26,528 nucleotides of DNA, taken from the NCBI GenBank assembly GCA_007123985.1, contig SLGA01000014.1, positions 1 through 26,528 of the forward strand, read 5' to 3'. Each line of letters starts with the position of its first letter. Within the stretch, counting starts at the first letter, position 1. Position numbers and translations under genes: made by a program. Source of the stretch: Balneolaceae bacterium (lineage in GTDB: Bacteria; Bacteroidota; Rhodothermia; Balneolales; Balneolaceae). Under the pieces are notes generated by a model that was given only the letters and a program-made list of their open reading frames with translations, did no database searches and was not told the origin of the DNA. This document shows, piece after piece, positions 16,204 to 24,242 of the stretch.

Positions 16204-17235
16204 TCAGTTGTTTTCTAAAAAAGGAATAATTACATCACCCAAAAACCGGAATATCTCCCTTTGATATTGCCTTGATCCGCTATTGTTGAGATTGGAAGTG
16301 ATGGACAAAACTGTATCGAGCTCCGGCAGTATGATGATATATTGCCCGCCATTACCCCATGCAAAAATCGCATCATACTGATTCACGGATTTTAGCCACC
16401 ACATATAGCCATAATCGTATGGATTGAAGTTGCTGCGGGTATAAACAGCAATGGATTGCTGAATCCAATACTCTGAAATCAGTTGTATTCCGTTAAAACG
16501 CCCGTTATCGAGCAATAGCTGACCCGTTTTCAGCATATCGGCGGGAGTCATCGCCATATTGTTGCCGCCCATGTAGTACCCCTGCGGATCCCGGTCCCAT
16601 CCGCCTATTCGAATATTCATGGCACTAAAAAGATACTGATTTGCAAAATCCAGGGTTGACATACCCGATGCCCTGGTGAGAATTACAGACAGCAGGTGAG
16701 ATGTGCCGGTACTGTAAATCATCTCCCCGCCGGGCTGCTCAATCATAGGTTGATTGAGGGCAAATCTCCACCAGTTATCACTCAGTACCCAGCGGCCGTA
16801 ATTTCGAAAACTTGTTGTTTCAAAACCGCTTCGCATGGTAAGAAGATCTTTGATGGTGACAGACTCCTTTACAGGGTCAGGGTTTTGCTCAAAATAATCA
16901 GGGAAATAAGTGCCGATCGGTTCATCTGCTCCGGCTATATACTCCTGTTCGATGGCAATCCCGATTAGTAGTGAGAGTACACTTTTTGAAGCAGACTTGA
17001 TGTTCACATGGCGGTTTCTGTTCATCGAACCACGGTAATGTTCAGCAATAATCTGAGACTCTTTTTGGATGATTAGACTTTCAACCGTTCCGATTGCAAA
17101 GATACCCTCAATACTTTGATCAGATCCCTGTGAAAGCGCTGGCGCATTCGTAAGGCAAACCATCAAAACTAATACGGTAAGGGTGCGTATTCCTATTTTG
17201 TAAAAAGTACGACAGGCAGGTAAAACAGGGTTCAT
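16204..17235 (-). CDS. Exported serine hydrolase, beta-lactamase class C family
   Basis: A 343-residue protein with an N-terminal export signal (a hydrophobic core near 16-35, cleaved after about ALSQ). The penicillin-binding fold motifs are present: SASK at 81-84 (SxxK nucleophile and base), YST at 174-176 (the YxN-like second motif, with Thr replacing Asn) and GNGGQ at 294-298 (where HGG or KTG is usual). Length fits the short serine hydrolases of this family, which include esterases and D-aminopeptidases; a true beta-lactamase is less likely. It converges on the VOC gene and diverges from the glycosyltransferase gene across 135 bases. No promoter stands out clearly for it. Confidence 0.85.
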   Translation of the reverse strand: MNPVLPACRTFYKIGIRTLTVLVLMVCLTNAPALSQGSDQSIEGIFAIGTVESLIIQKESQIIAEHYRGSMNRNRHVNIKSASKSVLSLLIGIAIEQEYIAGADEPIGTYFPDYFEQNPDPVKESVTIKDLLTMRSGFETTSFRNYGRWVLSDNWWRFALNQPMIEQPGGEMIYSTGTSHLLSVILTRASGMSTLDFANQYLFSAMNIRIGGWDRDPQGYYMGGNNMAMTPADMLKTGQLLLDNGRFNGIQLISEYWIQQSIAVYTRSNFNPYDYGYMWWLKSVNQYDAIFAWGNGGQYIIILPELDTVLSITSNLNNSGSRQYQREIFRFLGDVIIPFLENN

Positions 17236-17321
17236 CTATTTCAGTTGATTATTTTCAGAATTAAACGTTAAGGATCATAAAAATCATTTCATTAAAAACC
17301 ATGTAAATTTTAAGAATGTGA

Positions 17322-17352
17322 TTTCGAGTACCCGTTGCTTATTGTATATTTG
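17322..17352 (+). promoter_or_regulatory. Bacteroidetes-type promoter for the glycosyltransferase gene
   Basis: TTTC at 17322-17325, a 19-base spacer, and TATATTTG at 17345-17352. This fits the TTTG-N19-TAnnTTTG pattern with one mismatch in the -33 box. It would start transcription about 12 bases before the ATG at 17371. Confidence 0.45.
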
Positions 17353-17370
17353 GCAAACCGATGACTTATT

Positions 17371-19707
17371 ATGAAAAACACTATTCAACTTTCTGTAATC
17401 CTCACCACGCACGCAAGAAGCAGTTACTTTCATACACTGCTGGAATATCTCCTGAAGTTTGAACAAAAAGGAGTTGAAATTATCATCATTAATGATGCGG
17501 CCGACGTGGTTACATCGCAGTTTATTGCAAGAGAAATCGATAAAAGTACGAACGATCATGTGTATCTGTACGAGCATGAAGCACCAATAGGAAGAGGGGC
17601 ATCGCTGAACGAAGCTCTGATTCACGCTAATGGTATGCTTGTATGGGCACCGCTCCGGGCCGATCGCTTGAACGAATCACTGCTGGCTGAGGCCATCAGG
17701 AAATTTAAGGCAGACCCGGCGGCTTTTTGGGTGTTGGATTATAACCTGCCGAGAGAACCGATGGAGTGGGTTCGGGCTGCAGAAGAGGGCGATCTGCCTG
17801 ATGACAGCTGCCTGGTTTGGAACCGGCACGTGATTAAAGCAGAACAGTTTCTTTTTAATCCGTTCATGGATCAGTTACATGGGGCAGAGATGGCATTTCG
17901 CCTCGCAAAAGAGAATGTTTGGTATAAAACTGATTCGTTCTTCGTGATAGGAGAGGATCAATCCAAACATGCAAATTTGCCGGATCTGCAGGAACTTCAC
18001 TTTACTGCACTCCGAATTACCGAAGAAGAGGATGAGCGAAAAGTTGTAATTAATGATCTTTCTGAAAGCCAGGCAAGAATGAACAGCCGTGTAACTGATG
18101 ATGAGCTGTTGTTTCAGGCCCGCAGGGAGCTGCAGGGTGGGGATGCCAACAAGTCGCTGGAACTGATCAATAAATTTCTAAAACGTAATCCAAATCATCA
18201 TGAAGGGATCCGAATTAAGATCACATCGCTGGAAAAGCTTCGCCGACATGTTGAGGCAGCCGAACTAAAACATATATTACAAAAACAGAACGAACAAAAG
18301 GCTGAAGAGCTGGTTTCAGAGGAAGAGAAAATACCGGTAATTTCTCAGCCCGTAACAGAATCATCAGAAGAGATACCAGAAAAATCTCCGGATCCGGAAA
18401 AAGCTGAGGTTGCCGAGAATAAACCGCGGGTTTCGGTTATCATTCCCACTACCGGCCATGGAAAATCACTTCTGGAAGCGGCGCTTCTTCATCTTGAAGA
18501 GGCCGTTGATGCAACCTCAACTGAACTCATTATTGTGGATAATGCCAGTATTGATGACACTTTCGACTACCTTGGCCAGTTAAAAGAGAGTGAATTTCTG
18601 AATATTAATATTATCACAAACCCAGCAAACCGGGGGTTTTCGGCATCTGTAAATCAGGGTATTGAGGCTGCTGAAGGTGAGTATCTACTTATTATGCATA
18701 ACGATGTTCTGCTGGCCAAAGACAGCGTTGATTCACTTATCAGGGCATTTGAGTATTCCGATGATACCGTGGTTACTGCCCCGGCAATAACTGCTACAAA
18801 TGTGCAGGCGCAAAGAATAGACTCTGAATTTTCTCAGGATGAAAAATATATTATCACAGACAGGGTGGACAGCTGCTGCTTTATGCTGAAGGCAGGGCAT
18901 AGCCTGACATTTGATGAAGGTTACAGACTCTGCTTTTTCGACATGGAGGATTTCTGCCGCCAGATAACAGAAAAAGATCTGAGTATCGTGGTGACCCGCC
19001 ACACAGAAGTAGAGCACAACAGAGGGAGCACTACAAAAATGATGGGCCTTGACCTGAATCCCGAACTGAAATGGATAAATCGGGCGCGATTCTATGAGAA
19101 ATGGAACAGTGAGCGTGAGTTAAGCTTACCTGTTCAGGGAAGTCATCCGGAACGGTTTCGTGTTCTTGGTGCTCCGGATAATCCAATGGAACCAAATTCA
19201 GAATGGCTCGGTATTGTTCGAGAATATCTGACAAGTGAAGTGAGAACCGAAATTTTGAGAGGCACCTGGACCGACGATGAATTGACTACGATTGTGCTAA
19301 CACTCCTGTTTGCAGATGAGCGTGAACTGCTGCGTACTCTTGAAGACCGGATCGAAAAAATTGCACCGGATATCTCTCTGCTGATTCTTTTTGTGAACTA
19401 CTACTTCAGAAAAAATATCTATTCACGCTGCAAGCACTACATTGAAAAAGCAGAAAAACCGCATGCAATTTTTGAGATGTACAAACTAAAAATTAAGGTA
19501 GCCGAAAAGGAGTTTGATGATGCAGTACCGCTTCTCAATAAGCTACTCGAAATGTATCCCACAAATCCTGATTTGTTTTATCTTGCCGGCGAATTATATA
19601 AGAATAGTGACGAACACGGAGAGGCAAAATCGTTTTTTGCAATGGCCAATCAGCTCGATCCGTTCAGGTTTCAGTCTGAAAATTCAGCCTTTGAGATCAA
19701 ACTTTAA
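17371..19707 (+). CDS. Two-domain GT2 family glycosyltransferase with TPR-like regions
   Basis: A 778-residue cytoplasmic or membrane-peripheral protein. Domain 1 (about 6-200) has the GT2 opening QLSVILTTHARSSYF and VEIIIINDAAD, but where a DxD is expected it reads APLRADRL (93-100), so its metal site looks altered. A TPR-like helical pair follows (about 240-305), then a Glu/Pro-rich linker (about 305-350). Domain 2 (about 353-560) is a canonical GT2 of the rhamnosyltransferase type: VSVIIPTTGHGKS, LIIVDNASIDDTF, NPANRGFSASVNQG and HNDV (443-446). The rest (about 600-778) contains TPR-like repeats, ending YPTNPDLFYLAGELYKNS. It probably adds sugars to a surface polysaccharide or glycoprotein. 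Its TAA overlaps the stop of the convergent decarboxylase gene by four bases. The acceptor is unknown. Confidence 0.85.
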   Translation: MKNTIQLSVILTTHARSSYFHTLLEYLLKFEQKGVEIIIINDAADVVTSQFIAREIDKSTNDHVYLYEHEAPIGRGASLNEALIHANGMLVWAPLRADRLNESLLAEAIRKFKADPAAFWVLDYNLPREPMEWVRAAEEGDLPDDSCLVWNRHVIKAEQFLFNPFMDQLHGAEMAFRLAKENVWYKTDSFFVIGEDQSKHANLPDLQELHFTALRITEEEDERKVVINDLSESQARMNSRVTDDELLFQARRELQGGDANKSLELINKFLKRNPNHHEGIRIKITSLEKLRRHVEAAELKHILQKQNEQKAEELVSEEEKIPVISQPVTESSEEIPEKSPDPEKAEVAENKPRVSVIIPTTGHGKSLLEAALLHLEEAVDATSTELIIVDNASIDDTFDYLGQLKESEFLNINIITNPANRGFSASVNQGIEAAEGEYLLIMHNDVLLAKDSVDSLIRAFEYSDDTVVTAPAITATNVQAQRIDSEFSQDEKYIITDRVDSCCFMLKAGHSLTFDEGYRLCFFDMEDFCRQITEKDLSIVVTRHTEVEHNRGSTTKMMGLDLNPELKWINRARFYEKWNSERELSLPVQGSHPERFRVLGAPDNPMEPNSEWLGIVREYLTSEVRTEILRGTWTDDELTTIVLTLLFADERELLRTLEDRIEKIAPDISLLILFVNYYFRKNIYSRCKHYIEKAEKPHAIFEMYKLKIKVAEKEFDDAVPLLNKLLEMYPTNPDLFYLAGELYKNSDEHGEAKSFFAMANQLDPFRFQSENSAFEIKL

Positions 19708-21068
19708 CCGATACAGGCAGAGCTTATTCGTCTGAAAAGTTCTTCAACAAATGGTTCATGCTCTTCTTTCATGAATACACTTCGAAGAACCACGGCCTGT
19801 TTTTCGTCTACAATATAATCGGGGAAGTTTTGTGCAAAGTAATCGGCCTCAATGGTAAAGAGGCTCAGATGGAAACCCGATTCAATGTCCCTCATGCCGC
19901 TTTCAAAAATACGGCGGCTTAACCGGTTCAGTTCCTGCAGCGATTTTATTTTTGGCTCTTTAAAATAACCTACAATATCAAGATCCGGCGTATTGCAGAG
20001 CTGCCAGCCAGGCTGACGGGATACAAGCTCAGCAAATTTAGTGGCGGCCCCCCTGGTTTTACGAATCACACTTCCAAGACCTTCTGATGTAAGCGGAAGC
20101 AATCGGAGTGTAGTCCACAGAGCCGCGGCAGAAGCGCCCGCTCTTGAGCATTCAATACTAATTTCACCAAGGTGAAGATCATTCGAAGTGAAGTATGTGT
20201 AAGGAGAATCGTGCTTGAAGTATTTCCCGATGGAGGCATCCCGGTAGAAAACACTTCCGCATCCATAAGGCTGCAGACCGTGTTTGTGAGGGTCTATAAC
20301 TACACTGTCGCACCGGTTCAGTTTGTTCCAGTGCTTTTGAGATGGCAATTCACCTGCGATTAGCTTGAAAAACCCTCCATAAGCTGCATCCGCATGCACC
20401 CGAAAACCAAAATGATTCGCAATATTGAGCAGATCATCCAGTGGCTCAACAATACCAAGCCCTGTGGTACCCATGGTTACTACGAGAGTGCCAATTTTAT
20501 GAGCGTGATTTTTAATGAAATTGAGATCCGGAAATCCGTTTCTGTCAACAGGAATTTCAATGTATTCCGCCCGTAACAACCGGCTCATTCTGCTGTGAGT
20601 GTAATGTGCGTTTGATGATGCAGCAATTGCTTTTTCCGGATGAATTTCGCGTGCAATAAAAAGCGCCTCGAGATTGGCAACTGTTCCTCCCGATGTGAGG
20701 TGGCCAAGATGATTCGAATCATACCCAATCATTTCGGCAAGCTGATTTATCACCTCTTTTTCCATCTCAGAAGTGGGTGGGCCACCATCAAGGGCATGGT
20801 TGTTTGGATTAATGGTCATGGCAAGGGAATAAGCCAACCAAGCTGCCGGATGTGGCGGTTTCAGCATCTGTCCGGCATATTGGGGGTGATGGAAAGGATA
20901 ATTATTATTCAGCTTTTCCCGGAGTTTCGAAAGAGTTGTCTCAATAACTCGGTGTTCCAGGTGAACCGGCAGAGTGTCAGATAAATCATCGCCATACCGG
21001 TTTCTCCACTCATCCAGTTTTTTAACGGCTTCTTGCAGCAGCGGGAGATATTCTGAATAGTTATTCAA
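19704..21068 (-). CDS. PLP-dependent decarboxylase (aromatic-L-amino-acid/glutamate decarboxylase group)
   Basis: Group II pyridoxal-phosphate decarboxylase. Conserved parts, numbered from the TTG start: HLTSGGTVANLEALF (near 123-137) for phosphate binding, His155 (NAHYTH) stacking on PLP, Asp227 (HADAAYGG) and Lys262 (DPHKHGLQPYGCG), the PLP lysine. The product would be an amine from an unknown amino acid; tyrosine, aspartate, diaminobutyrate and phenylalanine enzymes share this fold. I chose TTG 21068, five bases after the upstream DUF3078 stop, giving 454 residues. Frames from ATG 21128 or 21158 would overlap that gene by 56-86 bases and add residues unlike the family. It is last in an operon with the DUF3078 and phosphoribosyltransferase genes. 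Confidence 0.88.
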   Translation of the reverse strand: MNNYSEYLPLLQEAVKKLDEWRNRYGDDLSDTLPVHLEHRVIETTLSKLREKLNNNYPFHHPQYAGQMLKPPHPAAWLAYSLAMTINPNNHALDGGPPTSEMEKEVINQLAEMIGYDSNHLGHLTSGGTVANLEALFIAREIHPEKAIAASSNAHYTHSRMSRLLRAEYIEIPVDRNGFPDLNFIKNHAHKIGTLVVTMGTTGLGIVEPLDDLLNIANHFGFRVHADAAYGGFFKLIAGELPSQKHWNKLNRCDSVVIDPHKHGLQPYGCGSVFYRDASIGKYFKHDSPYTYFTSNDLHLGEISIECSRAGASAAALWTTLRLLPLTSEGLGSVIRKTRGAATKFAELVSRQPGWQLCNTPDLDIVGYFKEPKIKSLQELNRLSRRIFESGMRDIESGFHLSLFTIEADYFAQNFPDYIVDEKQAVVLRSVFMKEEHEPFVEELFRRISSACIG

Positions 21069-21072
21069 TACC

Positions 21073-21945
21073 CTATCGGAGTGTAAACGAGATTCCCATT
21101 GATAGTACTTGAGCCACCTGGACCTCATTCGAAAAATCATCATCGTAAACCAGGTCAAGACTCAGCGACGCATTCATAAAATTATTGATACGTCCTGTAA
21201 GCTTGTTGGAAAAGTAGACATCTGTACTGCTTAATGCCTTTCCAAAAGTGGTAAACGTATTAATACTTGTTGAAAGCAGAACATTGGTTGCGAGTTCTGC
21301 TTTAAAACTGGAACCGATGGTCAAACCAGCCTCATTTCGAAACCGGTCACCCTCATCCAGCCCATACGTTGTTGAGAGGTTTTCGTCCCGAACAAAGGTT
21401 TGCTGTAAACCAAGACCCGCTTCAAACGTAAAGTTATCAGATGGGATGTAAGCTAAACCAATATCCTGGCTGAAATACCCCGGTGCCATGAAGCTCGAAA
21501 TAAGAATATCTTCCCCTTCCGGACCTGCTCCGTAATTGAATCCTCTGTCGAATTGAGTGCGAATTCGGATATTAGCATACGCTTTAAAGTCAGAATCATC
21601 TTCGCCAAGATCGTACATAAACCTGTTTTTAATGAATAGACGGTCATCAATTTTTCGGTTTCCTTCATTTTGAATTTGTGTTTTCCCGTAGCGGGTGTCG
21701 AACAAAAAACCGTAAGAGAAGCGATCTTTTTTGTATGCAATAGTTAGCGAAGAGCTTCCGGTTGCAGCGATATTATTCACACCGCCTTGCGCCCAGTTTG
21801 AGTAAGAGGCCTGGGAACCGTTTATACCCACTGTCCAGGAGGTGCTGCGTCCTTGCAGGGTATCGGGTATAGCAATGGAATCCTGCGCCGATAAAAATTC
21901 TGAAGTGAAAAAGAGAAAGATGAATAGGGTAAGATAGGTTTTCAT
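21073..21945 (-). CDS. DUF3078 family protein, probable outer-membrane beta-barrel
   Basis: A 290-residue exported protein with a signal peptide ending LSAQ near residue 21. The DUF3078 hallmark is GINGSQASYSNWAQGGVNNI near residues 40-60, followed by alternating short strands (SLTIAYKKDRFSYGFLFDT, RLFIKNRFMYDL, FTFEAGLGLQQTF) up to a C-terminal SMGISFTLR, consistent with an outer-membrane barrel. The family is common in Bacteroidota and relatives, with no assigned function. It lies 13 bases after the phosphoribosyltransferase gene and four bases before the decarboxylase start, in a tight operon. Confidence 0.85.
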   Translation of the reverse strand: MKTYLTLFIFLFFTSEFLSAQDSIAIPDTLQGRSTSWTVGINGSQASYSNWAQGGVNNIAATGSSSLTIAYKKDRFSYGFLFDTRYGKTQIQNEGNRKIDDRLFIKNRFMYDLGEDDSDFKAYANIRIRTQFDRGFNYGAGPEGEDILISSFMAPGYFSQDIGLAYIPSDNFTFEAGLGLQQTFVRDENLSTTYGLDEGDRFRNEAGLTIGSSFKAELATNVLLSTSINTFTTFGKALSSTDVYFSNKLTGRINNFMNASLSLDLVYDDDFSNEVQVAQVLSMGISFTLR

Positions 21946-21958
21946 GATTAGCAGGTAA

Positions 21959-22441
21959 TTATTTTTTTATCAAAATTACATGTTTTGGTTCGTTGTCTTC
22001 AAGAGTCAGTTCTACGTGTTCATTTAATTTTGTGGGGGCATGAAAGCCAACCACTCCCGCCAGTAACGGATATTTTCGGTGGCCGCGATCAACAAGAACA
22101 GCAAGTAGAATCTTATTGAAGACAGATAGTTCGGAAATTTTCCGAATGGTTTGAAACATTGTGCCGCCACTGAATATTACATCATCAACAATCACAAGAA
22201 TGTTTTTATCGTTCGGAGACGTGGGAAATTTGAAGGCTGTATCTTCATCCGCATCAACTTGGTAGAGAGGGAGATTTGTCTCCTGGATATCATCAAGATG
22301 CTTCTTCAGGCGGCCGGCTACTGCAAAACCCCGCTCGTTCAGCCCCATAAGCACCACAGGGTTGCTTTTGGCTTCTTCCAGAACCTGATAGGCCATTCGC
22401 TTTAAGGTTCTTTCAATCCTGTTTTTGTCGAGGAGAATCAT
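21959..22441 (-). CDS. PyrR-like phosphoribosyltransferase family protein
   Basis: A 160-residue type I phosphoribosyltransferase fold. The PRPP-binding loop is ILVIVDDVIFSGGTM (81-95). Upstream, VVLMGLNERGFAVAGRL (29-45) matches the PyrR substrate/flexible-loop region (GI..RG...A.RL), and LAVLVDRGHRKYPLLAGVVG (113-132) matches the PyrR DRGHRELPI block. PyrR proteins are uracil phosphoribosyltransferases and, in Gram-positives, pyrimidine attenuators; in the FCB group the role is uncertain, and no pyr genes are nearby. It heads the operon with DUF3078 and the decarboxylase. An alternative is a generic purine/pyrimidine salvage enzyme. The start is ATG 22441. Confidence 0.82.
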   Translation of the reverse strand: MILLDKNRIERTLKRMAYQVLEEAKSNPVVLMGLNERGFAVAGRLKKHLDDIQETNLPLYQVDADEDTAFKFPTSPNDKNILVIVDDVIFSGGTMFQTIRKISELSVFNKILLAVLVDRGHRKYPLLAGVVGFHAPTKLNEHVELTLEDNEPKHVILIKK

Positions 22442-22470
22442 TAGAAAATTGTTTGGTTTGATTATACCCT

Positions 22471-22479
22471 GTAAAAATA
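22471..22479 (-). promoter_or_regulatory. Possible -7 element for the phosphoribosyltransferase operon
   Basis: Minus-strand TATTTTTAC within TTTTTGTATTTTTACAGGG, about 30 bases before the ATG. It is almost the same block as that before lgt. No clear -33 box. Confidence 0.3.
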
Positions 22480-22598
22480 CAAAAATTGAAGGCAGGTTTT
22501 ACATTCACTGAAGAGTTCCTTTGAGGGATACTTTTTGAAATGTAAAACAGAAAACATTGTAAAACGTTATATTACAATAATAAATCAGAGGAAAAGTT

Positions 22599-22895
22599 AT
22601 GAAGAACCGAACAAAAAATATCCTGTTTGCAGGTACCGTTTTTACTGCCGGAGTTGCCGCCGGCTATGTACTTGCTCCCGTCAAGCGAAAACGAAATATT
22701 GAAAAACTGCTTTCACATCTTGAGGAAATTCAGGGAAAAACACAAAGATTGCACCGTATTGTGAAGCTTAAAAGCAGCAAGAGTATTCGAAACGTTTCCG
22801 ATAAAGTGAAAAGAGAGCTGAAAGAGCCAATTCCTGATCTTTACAAGGCTACTGAGGGTTTGATGATGAGCCACGATGATCTTCCGGATGGCTGA
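22599..22895 (+). CDS. Small YtxH-like membrane protein
   Basis: A 98-residue protein with one membrane segment (about 8-28, NILFAGTVFTAGVAAGYVLAP, spread over a Gly/Ala zipper) followed by a basic, helical cytoplasmic tail (KRKRNIEKLLSHLEEIQGKT and beyond), the layout of YtxH/stress-associated small proteins. A good Shine-Dalgarno AGAGGA (22587-22592) lies six bases before the ATG, unusual in this window. Its end overlaps the start of the DUF2851 gene by 8 or 20 bases, so the two are translated together. Function unknown; similarity to YtxH is by architecture only. Confidence 0.7.
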   Translation: MKNRTKNILFAGTVFTAGVAAGYVLAPVKRKRNIEKLLSHLEEIQGKTQRLHRIVKLKSSKSIRNVSDKVKRELKEPIPDLYKATEGLMMSHDDLPDG

Positions 22896-24054
22896 GTCTT
22901 ATTCCGCATATCACGAAAATCTCTTCCAGTGGATTTGGGAACATCTCGAATTCGACTGCACCGGTTTGCAAACAGATTGCGGAAAAGATCTGATCATCAC
23001 CGACACAGGTGTACTAAATCATGGAGCCGGCCCTGATTTTCTCAGATCGAGAGTTTTCATAGATGGCATGGAGTGGTATGGAGCCATTGAGATTCATAAA
23101 TCAGCCGGCGACTGGTATCGCCATAAACATCATCTTGATATCAATTTTAACAGTGTTATCCTTCATGTAGTGTACTCCAGTGAAGAAAATAAGCAGGCTA
23201 AAACTGTGGCGGGCTCCAAAATTTACACACTAAGTCTGAAGCCCCGGCTGGATAAAAGTCTGCAACGTTTGCTGGAGATTAAACAATCGAAACAACTTCC
23301 GTGCGGAGGTCATGTTTCGTTTATTAATCAGGGCGCATTCGAAGCGCAGATTGAAAAAGTACACAACGATTATTTTGAGTATAAAGTAAAGGAGATTTTA
23401 AGCGGTTATCCGGCAGAAAAGCCTGTTTCAGTGGCGTGGAAACAGGCTATGCTAAAGCAGCTGTTCAAAACTCTCGGGATTCCCCAAAACAGAGAACCTA
23501 TGGAGTTGCTTTGTACTTTATTGCAGCAAAGAGAATTAGCCCGGTTCTCATTAAGAGAGTTTGTTAAAGAAGCGGAGGCTCTTGCATTTGATGGCAAAGT
23601 ACTGAAGTGGTCGCACACAGGTATGCGCCCTGCAAGCAGGCCGGCAAAAAGGGTTGAACAGGCTGCTGCACTTTTCTATATCATAGATCGTACACCATTG
23701 GGAGATTTTTTTCACTCTCCGGAAGATGTTTGGAAAAGAATTAAGAGCTCAATTCCGGCGAATTACTTAGCCGGAAAAGGCCGGCAAAAACTACTCTTCA
23801 ACACCAACATTTTACCTGCTTTATATTTGCTTGGGGATCTGCTTCATCATAAAGAACTTTCCAACAGTGCGAAACAGCTTTGGCTGGATGGCCACCAGTT
23901 TGTTCCTCAGGAGATAAAAAAACCTTTTCAGCAAGCAGGTTTCAGCCTTGGCAGGAATGCCGGGAAGCTTGGGCTGGCGCATCAATTTAAACGATTTTGC
24001 AGCGAAAGAAACTGCCATCGGTGCGAGGTGTTCAAAAGTGCAATTCGTTCTTGA
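22876..24054 (+). CDS. DUF2851 family protein
   Basis: A 392-residue soluble protein matching the DUF2851 family of Bacteroidota and relatives: YHENLFQWIWEHLEF at the start, DTGVLNHGAGPDFLRSRVFI near 43-62, EWYGAIEIHKSAGDWYRHKH near 66-85, and VILHVVYSSEE. The C-terminus has a Cys pair cluster FCSERNCHRCEVF typical of the family. The GPDF...EIH..DW..H arrangement looks like a PD-(D/E)XK nuclease core, but this is inference. The start may be ATG 22876 or ATG 22888; the second lies nearer the family start and overlaps the upstream gene by only eight bases. Its stop overlaps the -33 box of the tRNA-Gln promoter. Confidence 0.82.
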   Translation: MIFRMAESYSAYHENLFQWIWEHLEFDCTGLQTDCGKDLIITDTGVLNHGAGPDFLRSRVFIDGMEWYGAIEIHKSAGDWYRHKHHLDINFNSVILHVVYSSEENKQAKTVAGSKIYTLSLKPRLDKSLQRLLEIKQSKQLPCGGHVSFINQGAFEAQIEKVHNDYFEYKVKEILSGYPAEKPVSVAWKQAMLKQLFKTLGIPQNREPMELLCTLLQQRELARFSLREFVKEAEALAFDGKVLKWSHTGMRPASRPAKRVEQAAALFYIIDRTPLGDFFHSPEDVWKRIKSSIPANYLAGKGRQKLLFNTNILPALYLLGDLLHHKELSNSAKQLWLDGHQFVPQEIKKPFQQAGFSLGRNAGKLGLAHQFKRFCSERNCHRCEVFKSAIRS

Positions 24055-24081
24055 TTGATTTCATATCTCTCTCTATCTTTG
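24050..24081 (+). promoter_or_regulatory. Bacteroidetes-type promoter for tRNA-Gln
   Basis: CTTG at 24050-24053, a 20-base spacer and TATCTTTG at 24074-24081 match the TTTG-N19-TAnnTTTG pattern closely. Transcription would start about 17 bases before the tRNA. The -33 box overlaps the stop codon of the DUF2851 gene. Confidence 0.45.
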
Positions 24082-24104
24082 GTGTCTGTCAATATTCCGA
24101 AGAT

Positions 24105-24175
24105 TGCCCGGTCGTCTAATGGCAGGACAGCTGGTTTTGGTCCAGTCAGTGGGGGTTCGAATCCTCCCCGGGCAA
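24105..24175 (+). tRNA. tRNA-Gln (anticodon TTG)
   Basis: A full cloverleaf can be drawn: acceptor TGCCCGG (24105-24111) with CCGGGCA (24168-24174); D arm GTCT/GGAC (24114-24117, 24125-24128); anticodon stem GCTGG/CCAGT (24130-24134, 24142-24146) with loop TTTTGGT, anticodon TTG at 24137-24139 reading CAA; T arm GGGGG/CCTCC around TTCGAAT; discriminator A at 24175. The 3' CCA is not encoded in the gene (ACA follows). Confidence 0.97.
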
Positions 24176-24186
24176 CATCTACACAT

Positions 24187-24217
24187 AAAAGGATGCCAAA
24201 GCAGGTACTCCTTTTTT
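24187..24217 (+). terminator. Rho-independent terminator-like hairpin after tRNA-Gln
   Basis: AAAAGGA (24187-24193) pairs with TCCTTTT (24209-24215). Inside, TGC-CAAA-GCA forms a small stem with a GGTAC bulge, and a T-rich run follows to about 24223. It would separate the tRNA from prs. Confidence 0.5.
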
Positions 24218-24242
24218 CTTTTTAACGACACTACTTAGTTAG

